Source: Choanephora cucurbitarum
Lineage: Eukaryota; Mucoromycota; Mucoromycetes; Mucorales; Choanephoraceae
Direction: 5' to 3'
Length of the DNA stretch: 64,000 nt
Assembly: GCA_025331435.1 (NCBI GenBank)
Contig: JAIWNI010000062.1
Span: 116,109-180,108 of the forward strand
A model generated the notes under the pieces. The model made no database searches. It had not been told where the DNA came from and saw only the letters and a list, made by a program, of their open reading frames with translations. The stretch's first letter is position 1. The number at the start of each line of letters is the position of its first letter. A program made the position numbers and the translations under genes. This document shows, one piece after another, positions 54,065 to 64,000 of this stretch.

Positions 54065-56165
54065 ATGAGATACATTGGCATCTACAAAGCACTCTATGAC
54101 TACAAAGCACAACAACGCGAAGAGATCTCATTCAACCTAGACAACATACTCTACATCCTTGACAACAGTGATCCCAACTGGTATAAAGCACAACTCAAAA
54201 CACCACCTGAACATGCTGTAGGGCCTGTAGGTCTTGTACCGAGCAATTATATAGAAAAGGTATTAAAGTTTGCCCCTTTAGAATACAATAATTGACATAC
54301 CATGAGATAGGCTTCACCTATAGGCACAGTCAAAGCACTCTATCCTTATACTGCACAATCTGTAGAAGAAGTGTCGTTTGAGGAGAACGAGGTACTCGAG
54401 TTATTTGAGAAAGACGATGTCAATTGGTATCTCGTTCAAAAGAACAATGGCCCTCTAGGCCTTGTACCAAGCAATTACGTTGAGGAACAGATACAAGTGC
54501 CAGTTGCAGTGACACATGAAGCAGTTGCCTTGTTTGATTTTAAAGCTGAAAGTAAAGAGGAAACAGACTTGAGAGAACACGAACGCATTCTTATCCTAGA
54601 CAGCACAAGCAGCACAGACTGGTGGAAGATTCAACACAGCGATGGCAGTTCGGGACTTGTGCCTGCTGCCTATGTACAACAGACAGACCCTACAGACGAA
54701 AACAAGGCAAGAGATCCTTTGAGGGAAACAGAACAAAAGGAACTTGAAAGACAGGCAGAGATAGAACGAAGAAGAAGGCTACAGGAGGAAAAACGTCAGG
54801 CAAACAGTTCACCCAAACGCAGTGATATTCCAGCTCCTTTGCCACCCAGCCAACACAACGATCCCACCAAGCCAGACCCATCCAAAGTTAGATTATGGAC
54901 TGATCGAACAGGTGCCTTTAAGGTAGAGGCACAGTTCTTGTCATGTGCCAATGGTAAAATCAGACTGTTCAAGACAAATGGCGTCAAGATTGATGTTCCT
55001 ACTGATCGCATGTGCATGGAAGACCTGCGTTACATTGAACAGGAAACCAACAGCCAATTAGAGGCTCCCTTTGATTGGCTCGAGTTCTTTCAGCGTGCCA
55101 ATGTGCCCCCCAAGGCATGTGTTGAGTATGCACAGACATTTAAAGTCAATCAACTGACCGAAAAGGATTTGGAGCGGTTAACACATCAACAGATGAAACT
55201 GTTGGGTATGGCTGAGCGTCATGTTCAGCGTATACAGCGGTTTATGGAAACAGGCCATGCCGAACCTGCTTCAGATGATGAAGTGGCACGTCCCCTTACA
55301 AAACCAAAGATCAAGAAATCAGTCACTTTTGGTGCTGTCAGTTACATTGAAGATCATGCTTATGATGATGAATGGCAACACAATGAAGTATTTGCACATC
55401 AAGAAAATAATGAGGCTCATTCATTGCGTCGTCGAGGCACAGGTCGACCTACACCGGCCCATGCTGCACCTAAAGATATCAATTCGACTGTCCTGACACC
55501 ACACAAATTCAATTCAGCACCCTTAGTGCCTACACAAACCACAACCAACAGATTTGAAGATGATGCCTGGGCTCCTCGAACAGGTACCTCACCTGCCATC
55601 ACACCCAACTCCCTTCAAGCACAACCGAGTCTGGTGGATCCTGAGATGTTGGCTCAATGGGGAGGAAGTCCTCAACTGGCCCATGCCAACACACGCCCTG
55701 TTCCTTCTTTACCTGCTAAAGAGACACCTTTCAATCGAAACCAGATCCCTCTTCATCAACTGCATTCCTCCTCTATGCCCAATCTTCATACACCACCTCA
55801 GTTACACCAACCTCAGGTCTCATCTGTGTTGCCTGCTCCACTTGTACCACAATCTTCATACCTTCAGCCTCAAATGACAGGTACCAATCGAAGCTGGACC
55901 CAGGCAACACCCGATAATCCCTTTGGTGGTTCACCTCTTCTTCAACAAGTCAATCCAGCTCTAACATACCAACAACCACAAATGACAGGATTTAACAACC
56001 AGAATCAAACTCATCTAGGTAAGAACTTAGACAGTCTCTATTCTCACTATCTCACCCTCTCCCTATTTAAATTGGATAGACAAGTATGCTGTATTCAAGA
56101 CATTAGATTCTTCTTCTTCTAGTATATTCAATCAGAACAATGGACAGAATAGACCTTTTTACTAA
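54065..56165 (+). CDS. SLA1: SLA1-type endocytic adaptor: three SH3 domains, SHD1 and SHD2
   Basis: Exons 54065-54259, 54311-56018 and 56080-56165 give 662 residues. SH3-1 (GIYKALYDYKAQQREEISFN ... GLVPSNYIEK), SH3-2 (TVKALYPYTAQSVEEVSFEE ... GLVPSNYVEE) and SH3-3 (AVALFDFKAESKEETDLREH ... GLVPAAYVQQ) are followed by a charged helix. SHD1 (TDRTGAFKVEAQFLSCANGK ... YIEQETNSQ) binds NPFxD cargo signals, and SHD2 (FDWLEFFQRANVPPKACVEY ...) is the SAM-like clathrin-binding domain. The Pro/Gln-rich C-terminus has 'QMTG' repeats as in Sla1's LxxQxTG region (Pan1 binding/phosphorylation), ending DKYAVFKTLD. Sla1 links cargo, actin regulators and clathrin at endocytic sites. Confidence 0.95.
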
Positions 56166-56494
56166 GTGCCAAATAGAAGAGAAACTTTTCTATACATACA
56201 AGCAAAGGTATGATTTGCTTTATCTTTTGACTTTGGATAAAGAAGTTACTTATTTTAAGAGATGGTGTCACACATAGTTATGTTTAGCTTTGTTTTTGTT
56301 GAATATGCCTCCTCTTCTTAAATGAACAATGAATACAAAAGCCAGAATCTTGATTGTTGTCTATGCTTGATTTCTAAGGCCATTGTATCGGAATAGAAAA
56401 TAGAATGTCCCGCTTGTTTTAAACATCCGCTTTTTAAAAGTGAATTATGTTCATTTTTTTCTAATTTTCTTTTTTCTTTTTTTCTAATTTTCTT
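56166..56494. other. Short intergenic region
   Basis: AT-rich, with T-runs just before the next start codon. Nothing else seen. Confidence 0.6.
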
Positions 56495-57652
56495 ATGAGT
56501 CGTTCTTCAAATCCAGGTTTATTTGAACAAATGACGCATGCAAGACAAAAGTCAATACCTACCATTTATGAAGATAATGATCCCTATAGAGTTGTAAAAA
56601 AAAGTCCCCGTCTAGGTAATCATTGGATACTGTCTTTTGTGTGTTTTGCCTATTATCCATATAATAAGTTTGTTTAAATAGGCTCTAATTCCGATAATAG
56701 TTCAGATTTCGATATTGTTCACTCTCGTACAGCTTCAGACAGTAGCACCAGTCGACTCTACCCTCTCCCTACACCCTCTCAAGACTATGAAGACCCCTAT
56801 GCTAAATCACAACAGAAGAAATGGCGTGCCAATAACCTAAGCGATAGAGCCAATTCCTACTTACCCTATTCGCATCATCAACGAGACCCAAACCAGAAGA
56901 CAGAACCTATCTATATAGAAGAATACGCAACACCTCAGTCCAACTCACTCGGTGTGGGCTCCATGCTGCATGATAATATCACTGATCAGATCAACATGAA
57001 CAGACGCCCCTCTCAACTACCGAACCAGATCTCTGAGACCTATGCAGATAAAATGGCTGCCTTACCTGTCGATACAAAACGCCGTAAACAGAGACGATTG
57101 TGTGGACTACGGTATCGGACATTGGCCCTGATCAGTCTGTTGGTCATTGCGGTCATTGTGATTGTCTGGTTCTTTGTCTGGCCTCGTGTGCCTTTTTTGA
57201 CAGTAGAGGACATAGACAATGTGGGCACACTTCAGGTAGTGACCAATACCACCAAGATGAGTTTCTCAACACAATGGCAATTGAACATGACAGCTGACAA
57301 TACAGCCAATTGGGTGCCTACCCGAATCTCTTCCATTGATGTCCTTATCACAGACGATTCAACTCAACTTGCCTTTGGTAATGGGTTTGCCAGTAACATT
57401 GTGTTATCACCACGCAAGAAATCAACTATCCTTGTGCCCATGACCATCAATTATGAAACCATGTCCAATAACGATACTACCTTTCAGGATCTCTATAATG
57501 CCTGTGGTGTACAAGTGACTTCTAGTATGCCATTTGAGAATCAACAAGATGTCCTGAATGTGACACTTCAGGTTACTTTCCATATAGCTGGTATTGTTTG
57601 GTCACCTACACAAGATATACCTATCCATGGTCTTATGTGTCCTACCACTTAA
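56495..57652 (+). CDS. Type II single-pass membrane protein, Tag1/LEA2-like lumenal domain
   Basis: Exons 56495-56615 and 56682-57652 give 363 residues. The N-terminal 180 residues are cytosolic, polar and Tyr/Pro-rich. A basic stretch (KRRKQRRLCGLRYR) precedes one transmembrane helix (LALISLLVIAVIVIVWFFVW). The C-terminal 165 residues are Thr/Asn-rich with beta-strand pattern and several N-glycosylation sequons (NTT, NMT, NDT, NVT), as in LEA2/Tag1-type proteins of fungal vacuoles or plasma membrane (e.g. 'DIDNVGTLQVVTNTTKMSFS'). I am confident of the topology; the family name is tentative. Confidence 0.7.
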
Positions 57653-57919
57653 AAAAAAATAGTCATAATACATCTATGTCTGTATATTGTGTGTGTGTGT
57701 GTGTGTATCTATATAGTATATACCCTTTTTTTTTCTTTCTAATGTTTCAATCTCAAAAGAAACAAAATAGCCTATTCTCAATGTAGTATAGCATACACAA
57801 TAAACCAATTTTTTTTTTTTTTTTTACATAGCATGAACTTCGGATAAATAAATGACCGGCTAGGTTGCATAACACTCTCTACAAAAAAAAAGTTTTTTAT
57901 TTTATTTATTTATTTTCTA

Positions 57920-58926
57920 ATGAGTACAGTCAAGACAGCAATAACCACACTTGGGTCACGAAAGAAATATTTTACTGAACTTCCTTCACTCAAGGTACTT
58001 TCAAGACCACCTGATGCACGCTCTGAAGTGACAGTCTATGTCAAAGGGTTTCTAGCTGAAGGTGATTCACCTGACAACTTTAGTGACTGGATGCACTCTC
58101 ATCGTCTCCTTGTCCTAAGTCCAACCCATACCTGGGGTTCTTCTGCTTTAGGGTAAAGGTAATGGATAGAAAAGGATTTAGAAAGACTGACTTGAACAAA
58201 GGTATTCATGGCCCTCAGGAAATTCAACATCGCATGTGCCTATCCCTTTTGCCTCTGTTGGATCCACAGCTTATCTGGTTGCTAAGAATTTTAGGCAACT
58301 AAAGAATTTCAAGTTCCCAACCCCTGCTTCTATTGCTGGTGCACTGGCCATTGATGTAGGTCTTCATGCTACCCGCCTAGCCTATCAATTCAGTCTGGCC
58401 CAACATACAAGCCATGATCGAGCAGAGATGTTGGCCTGGCGATTGCTGGACTTGAGAAAGAAGCATGATTATCTGAGAGTAGTAGGTCATTCACTTGGCT
58501 GTAGACATATTGTAGAGGCATGTAGTCTGATGGATCCTGATGAAAGGTAAGAGTAAGTTAGATAACAGTTGTCTGTCGATTGACCCCTGCTTGATTAGAC
58601 CAGATACCATTCATCTATGCGCACCTGCCTTTGTTGCACCCGATGTCATACCTCAAATTCAAAAGGGTTCAGGTGGTTTAGGTCGTTCAAAGACCTTGAT
58701 TTATTATTCGCACAAGGATATCACGCTAGGCATTCTGTTACGAGCCTTGTTGATGGGAGAACAAGCTGTGGGTGAGATAGGATTACCAAGTCAAGTTGGG
58801 TTTGAAAAGGACTGGCTTGATTCCTCTGTTCAGACAATCGATGTCAGTTCATCGCTAGGTGGATTCTATGTGGGTGCACATACTGATTATGCAGATAAAT
58901 TCCATTATTTTGCTAGGCCCTTTTAA
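57920..58926 (+). CDS. Alpha/beta hydrolase, DUF726/TMCO4-like
   Basis: Exons 57920-58152, 58202-58546 and 58599-58926 give 301 residues. The nucleophile elbow is VVGHSLGC (Ser in GHSLG). A candidate acid is Asp in YYSHKDITLG and a candidate His lies in GAHTDYADKFHYFA near the C-terminus, a normal order for the fold. The beginning (EVTVYVKGFLAEGDSPDNFS) with 'WMHSHRLL' resembles DUF726 proteins. The 'FASVGSTAYLVAKNF..' segment may be a membrane-touching helix pair. Substrate unknown. A Tc1 element begins 108 bp after the stop. Confidence 0.75.
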
Positions 58927-59034
58927 GTGAATAAAATTAGAGGTGAATTATAGAAAAGGAGGGATATCACCGACCCTCTATCGATTGACTATAGCTTTAA
59001 AATGAGAAATTCCCGAAAATAAAGTCTGGTTATA

Positions 59035-60384
59035 CAGTAAGAACGAAAATAGGCTGCGGACTTTAAAAATCAAATTTCTTGATCACCTTACACCATGAAA
59101 GATGTTGTGCATCAGTAGAGTATTTGCCTATCAATAATGTCTTCATACTTTAAACATATGTAAGAAAGAGTTCTGTGTTTATTTTGGTAAAAAAAAGTAT
59201 GGAAAATCAATACTTTGTGTGGCCTCCGTTAGCTTCTACAATTGATTGGCATCTTTTGCTCATACTGCCAACGAGGTTGTTGAGATACTCTGGCGTGAGA
59301 CTGTACCATTCTTCTTTCAAAACCCTCTCCAAGTCACTGAGAGTGTTGATATCACTCTCACGCTCATCCAGACGGTTTCTCAGATAAGCCCAGACATTTT
59401 CAATGTGGTTGAGGTCTGGACTTTGTGATGGCCATCTTTTGAAGGTGTTCGTCATGGTCTTAATCTTAAAACACCTGGAGTATGCTCCTACATGGCATGG
59501 AGCATTTTCTTCCTGCAATATGTAGTCAATGTTGGTCTTCCCCGACTCTTTTTTAATCCAGGGAAGGTAATAATCAACTAAACATTGAACATACACTTTT
59601 TGATCAATTGATTCATGTTGTACCACAAGAGGGCCAACACCATTTGCATGAAAGCATCCCTATACCATCACAGAACCCAAACCAAACTTGTGGGTACCCT
59701 TAATGTGCCTCTCCTCGTATCTTTCTCCATCCTTTCTAATCACTCTAGTTCCGACACTAGCACTCTTTAGAGTGAACTTGGCCTCATCAGACCAAACTAC
59801 CTTGTTCCAGTCATCTTTTGTCCAGTTAAGCCTTTCTTTGACCCAGGCCAAACGTGAGTCTTTATGCCTGGGCTTCAGAGCTGGTTTCTTTGCTGCGATG
59901 CGTGATTTGAAGCTCATACGAGTCAAAGCATCTCGAAAAGTGGACAAAGAGACTTTCTTGCCAGAACGCAAAAAGTGACGATGTTGAGCCCTAATTGATT
60001 CAGTGGGTCGACGACGAACGCTTAACTCAATCGCGTTCAGATCAGTTTGAGATAGAAGCCTTTTCCTTCCGCTTGAAGTTTTAGGAAGAGTGGTCTTTGT
60101 TTGCTGAAGTCTTTTATAAGCTAATCGTACGGTTGATTCAGGAAGGTCAAGATCTCTGACGATCTGAGCAATGTTATTTTGATACATAAAAGGGCCGGCT
60201 AATCTACCGTAATCATAGTCGGAAAGATGCTTGTTAGCTTCCTTGGATACGGGAATAATTGTAGAAGTGATCATTTTTGTATGTTTATTAAGAAAAGGGT
60301 GATGGGAAGACCAACAGAACAACCATGGGTTGCATGATCAAAAGGCGGAGTTTGTAAATCCTCAGCCTATTTTCGTTCATACTG
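59035..60384 (-). mobile_element. Tc1-type element with matched ends
   Basis: Terminal inverted repeats of about 28 bp with few mismatches: left CAGTAAGAACGAAAATAGGC, right (reverse complement) CAGTATGAACGAAAATAGGC. TA flanks both sides (59033-59034 and 60385-60386). Length 1350 bp. It carries a single transposase gene on the minus strand, and sits between the hydrolase and arrestin genes. A decayed relative lies at 39436-39925. Confidence 0.9.
59207..60268 (-). pseudogene. Tc1-type transposase with one in-frame nonsense codon
   Basis: From the ATG at about 60268 the frame reads an HTH region (NIAQIVRDLDLPESTVRLAY ...), then WSDEAKFTL (first Asp), an in-frame TAG near 59658 where the family has a conserved Trp (after GLGSVMV), and continues in the same frame to 59207 with ILQEENAPCHVG and SPDLNHIENVWAYLRNRL. 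At the usual second catalytic Asp (consensus QDN) this copy has Glu (QEEN). So besides the stop, a catalytic position is altered. By my count 35 residues separate it from the last Glu. Overall length matches a complete transposase, so decay is recent. Confidence 0.9.
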
Positions 60385-60386
60385 TA

Positions 60387-60877
60387 GACTGTTTAAGTAA
60401 TTTTCTATACTTTTTATAGGGTAAGATTAGATATATGTCATGTTGATAAAAGGTAGTACGAGCTAGAAGTTATAACAGTTGCCTGGCTAAAAGAAGACCC
60501 GTACATGCTTTTGATGGACAAATAAGAAGTTGTCATACAAAATGGGATTTATAGAAAGTAAAGCGTGGTAAAGAAGTTGTCAAGAATAGATTAAGCAGTC
60601 ATTATCTGATCCTGTCCTACTTGTCTTAATTGTGCAAACAAACAAATAGATTTCTTTAAAGAAAAAAAAAAAGAGTCTCACTTTAATTTCAGATTGCCAA
60701 TCAAGAGGCAGAATTGCCTCAACTTCTTTGGCTTGTTTCACAAATTTTTTTTTTATAAAAAAAAAAATATCGAACTTAAAGGTGGCCCCTTCTTTTAAGA
60801 TCACTTTTTTTTTCCTTTCACTTTTTTTTTCTTTATGTTTTTAGGATTCACTTCTTTCTAAAGAAGGCAATTACACT
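60387..60877. other. Promoter region of the arrestin gene
   Basis: AT-rich with T/A homopolymers; no gene supported and no factor site recognised. Confidence 0.55.
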
Positions 60878-62307
60878 ATGGTCAGCGCAATACGTCACAA
60901 GGCAACAGAATTGTCAATCGAATTAGAGACAAAGGAAATCGTCTTACTTGGTCATGCCTCTGAATCAGCCGGCAAGTTACTGAGAGGTTCCCTTGTCCTG
61001 TCATTAACTGAGCCAATGAAAGTAAGATCAGTTCATTTGACTTTTACTGGTAAAATGAAAGTATCTTGGTCTGAAGGTAAGGAAAACAGAATATTCTTTG
61101 TGTGTGTCATTACTCAACCTTACTTATAGGCATTGGTCATCATCAACATTATCATAAACAAGAAAAAGATATTATTGAACACAATTGGGAATTCTTACCT
61201 GCAGTTGACCATAAAAAGGCTTTTACATTGGGTGCAGGTCAACACAAATGGGATTTCGAACTCATGTTACCCGGTGATCTCCCTCAATCGCTTGAGGCTG
61301 AAGGTGGTCAAGTCGTCTATCGTCTCAAGGCCATGGTTGAACGCACAGCCTTCTTACATAACCTAGTCAAGAAACAGGTCGTTCAGATCGTTCGATGCAT
61401 GATGCCCTCGGAATTTGACCTTATCCAAACATTGGAAATCCACAACACATGGGCCGAAAAAATGATGTACGACATCCTGCTGCCTTCTAAAGTATATGCA
61501 CGAGGACAGCCAGTGCCCATCACTTTTCATATCACGCCTATTGCCAATCGCTTACGAGTCAGAACATTGACTGTCACCCTCAAAGAATACTGTACCTATA
61601 CCGCTAATGACTGTACCAAGACAGACACACGCATTGTCAAGATGAAGCGAGAAGAAGATCCATTCTCGGCACTGAATTCAACAGAGCCTGCCAATAACAT
61701 TGTCTGGACCAAACAACTCGCACTGGATCTTCCTCCCATGTCTTCTACAGCTGCCTTCTGTGATGCTGATAATGAAATGATCCGTATTCGACATAAACTC
61801 AAGTTTGTTATCTGCTTGATCAATGCAGATGGTCATCTCTCTGAACTACGCTGCTCTGTACCGATCATCATTATTTCTTCCATTGCTGAACAAACTGAAT
61901 TCAATACCCTACCGGCCTATCACCAAACATGGCAATCCGTCTGTCTAGACCCTTCCAGTGCAGCCTCTTCTGCTCCTGGTACACCCACTCATGAATTACC
62001 CCATCACTCATCACCCATGGCTGTGGCTTCTTCTGATAACCATCGCCCCTTGGAAGACTGTACACTGCCTACTGCCTCTCCCTCAGATTCCCTTTGGTGG
62101 CACGGCACTAACCTCTCTCGAGTGCCTTCCTATAGAACAGCTGCTGAACAAGAACCTGCTCCTTTCTCTACTTCACTACCATCTTATGAACAACTGTCCA
62201 TATCACCTAGACATACCAGCATGTTTGGTCAACTCTCATTCACCTCTACAACTAATAATACAGACAACATTCGGTACAAAACACCACCTACTACTACCAC
62301 CTTCTAA
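60878..62307 (+). CDS. Alpha-arrestin (ART-family ubiquitin-ligase adaptor)
   Basis: Exons 60878-61076 and 61130-62307 give 458 residues. The arrestin-N half starts LSIELETKEIVLLGHASESA... LRGSLVLSL and includes VHLTFTGKMKVSW and HKWDFELMLPGDLPQSLE. The arrestin-C half includes MMYDILLPSKVYARGQPVPI and LRVRTLTVTLKEYCTY. The last 130 residues are Ser/Thr/Pro-rich with short 'LPAY' and 'LPSYEQL' sites that resemble the L/PPxY motifs used to recruit Rsp5/Nedd4 ligases. Alpha-arrestins direct plasma-membrane transporters to endocytosis, the same process served by SLA1 upstream. Confidence 0.9.
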
Positions 62308-62980
62308 TATCTTTGCGCACATGTGTAAATACATATCCCCAATCGTTTATCTTATAGACTTCTTTACATTGCATTTCTTATCCACACATTCATCATACTA
62401 TAGAATAAAAGCACCTCTTTAATCTCTATGGGCTGTTTAATCATGTTGTCGGAGGTAGCAATTCTACTTGTATTTCTACTTTTTGTTGATCTAAATCCCA
62501 GCATCGAGAACAGTAAGCACGTTGTGAGGATAGAGTAAATTCAAGGTAACTCTCAACCACATAAAAAGTTTGTTTCAAGTGCAATGCAAATAAGATACAT
62601 CTCTTTCAACTCCCATACTTTTGACCTTATACTAATTCTAAAGGGCTATAAGGTGTTCGCTATAGTTAAGGAAGTTTTATAAAATAGAGAATTCATGTCG
62701 GATTCTTAAAAATAGTTTTGGTTGGGGTCAAAACTCGTTTTTTAGTACAATCCTCTCCTGAGGTTTACTTGCACCTAATCTTTATTTGTCCGACCATAGC
62801 TTAGGATAAATTTTGGCTTGGAAACAAAAATAAAGTGACCTTAGAGTATGGTGGGATTATTGTTTCCATGCTTAATTTTTTTACGCCTGACTGTTGTTTC
62901 TCAATCTGTGTTTCAAAACATATTGAACAGGATGATGTAGCCTTTACAATCAAATATCATTTTATTTTATTTTGTTTTAT
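62308..62980. other. Intergenic between convergent genes
   Basis: AT-rich, with no gene, RNA or transposon end that I can support. Confidence 0.55.
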
Positions 62981-63050
62981 TTATTGCTCTAAAGCTTCTA
63001 CAAACAAAGCAAGCTTGTCTTCGCTGCTGTTTCTTTCCTCATCATCTACA

Positions 63051-63081
<31 letters not shown>

Positions 63082-64000
63082 CTTCTTCTTCTTCTTCTTC
63101 TTCTTCTTCAGCTTCTTCTTCAACTTCTTCTTCTTCAAGGTTATTTTCGCCTCCACTTGTAAAAGCTTCATCGGCGGTACAAAGCATTAGCGGCGTCGAC
63201 AAGTGTGTCTCGGCCTGCTTTTTTACAGCAAGCAACCTGAGTTGCTCGCGCTTCAACAATGCAAGATGCTCAGGCTTAGCCCTCGCAACTGCATTTTCAA
63301 CAGAGTTGAGCTTGTTGGAGAGGTTGCGGGCGAACCGCTCATCTTCTTCCTATAGATAAACTCATTTAGAGAATGGACTATTAAAACACAATTATCTTAC
63401 CCTCAAGTACTCAAGCTCTTCTTCAGTTCGACAAAGCTTGTGCCAAAGCAAGACTTTGTCTGCCTGGATCTGCTCAGACAAACCTTCACCAGCAAAAGGA
63501 GAAACTTCGTTGGTGCAGAATTTCTTGATAGCTGTTTCCAGACTATCAAGTTTATGTTGTTGTTGTTGTTGTTGCGCTTTGTGAGTGATTCAGTTAGTTG
63601 ATGTGTCTTCTTTCATAGATACATGTTAACTTACAGCAGTTTTTTGACAAATGATCATTGAGGAACTCAATGACCAGTTTTGCATTTTTTGTAATGTCTT
63701 TTATGGCTATAATAAGCCTTGCGGCTTTCTTAGAGCCTAAAGTTTGCAAGCATACATTTTAGCAAGCTTTGAAGATTTACATGTTGGAAAAAGAACTTAC
63801 CAATCTTACCGTTACCGGTGAGCTGCTTCTCTTTAAGTGCGAGAGCAAACACAAAATTTTTGACAAGTATGATTAAATAATCAGTGACTTCAGAGTTGAT
63901 GGCATGTTTCAGGTTTTCATCTTGAGGAATAGTTTGATCGACTTCTGCCAACCGGAAGGTATGGAAGAAGCCATTGATCAGGTGTTTTTGTTTGGATAAA
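62981..64000 (-). CDS. Unknown helical protein with poly-Glu tract, 5' end outside window
   Basis: Four exons are visible (64000-63801, 63736-63635, 63576-63401 and 63349-62981), phase-consistent, encoding about 282 residues and ending at TAA 62981-62983. The part nearest the window edge (HLINGFFHTFRLAEVDQTIP ... NFVFALALKEKQLTG) and the next exons are helical. A short Gln run (CAA repeats) opens the third exon. The last exon is a coiled coil (RNLSNKLNSVENAVARAKPE) followed by a run of more than 15 Glu (GAA repeats at about 63055-63110). I do not recognise the family; it may be a lineage-specific Mucorales family. It is clearly spliced, so I regard it as a gene. Confidence 0.65.
63052..63125. 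repeat. CTT/GAA microsatellite coding poly-Glu
   Basis: An almost pure TTC repeat (GAA on the coding strand) of about 60 bp inside the last exon of the unknown gene; likely length-variable. Confidence 0.85.

Noticed and set aside
63052..63125. CRISPR or other structured repeat array
   Set aside because: Pure trinucleotide microsatellite with no spacers; eukaryotic context.

Overview
The window looks like nuclear DNA of an early-diverging filamentous fungus, most likely Mucoromycota (Mucorales-like). I infer this from AT-rich intergenic DNA, many short GT-AG introns (mostly about 45-65 nt), a chitin deacetylase, a fungal SLA1 homologue, an Ecl1 zinc-finger protein, a PHO80-type cyclin, and degraded Tc1-type transposons. 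I cannot name the species. Most genes had to be assembled from several exons by hand; wherever I give an exon chain, I checked that reading phase is kept across every junction.

Layout. 1-10.5 kb: GDSL esterase (partial), F-box protein, small zinc-finger protein, chitin deacetylase, and the E3-binding subunit of pyruvate dehydrogenase (PDX1-like), which carries an apparent frameshift. 12-18 kb: PHO80-like cyclin, a UBA protein resembling C12orf4, the ubiquilin Dsk2, and RNA polymerase I subunit RPA34. 19.4-21 kb: a U2 snRNA gene followed closely by a broken Tc1 element. 22-33 kb: a Kelch-BTB protein, a trafficking trio (TRAPP subunit Trs33, a YIPF6/Yip4-type YIP protein, an EHD ATPase), and a kinesin-6. 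34-38.6 kb: a paxillin-like LIM protein, TFIIF alpha and ribosomal protein uL24 (RPL26). 38.8-41.5 kb: a transposon graveyard and a broken gene of unknown family. 42-50 kb: TFIIS, a secreted protein with acidic and charged repeats, the ribosome biogenesis protein RLP7, a GH5 mannanase without signal peptide, and a PAS-kinase-like kinase. 50.9-58.9 kb: a small acidic-tailed protein, Ecl1, Sgt2, SLA1, a Tag1-like membrane protein and an alpha/beta hydrolase. 59-64 kb: a second Tc1 element (one nonsense codon), an alpha-arrestin, and the 3' part of an unknown coiled-coil/poly-Glu gene.

Most genes are core housekeeping: transcription (TFIIF alpha, TFIIS, RPA34), ribosomes (RPL26, RLP7), protein quality control (Dsk2, Sgt2) and trafficking or endocytosis (Trs33, YIPF6, EHD, SLA1, arrestin). 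There is no operon-like pathway. The least ordinary signals are: a likely 2-nt micro-exon in SGT2, a stop codon that forms the start of the last RPL26 exon next to an unusually long first intron with internal repeats, the charged repetitive secreted protein, the PDX1 frameshift, and three related or unrelated dead Tc1/IS630-type copies. I found no CRISPR array, no rRNA, no tRNA that I could support, and no previously undescribed multi-gene system.
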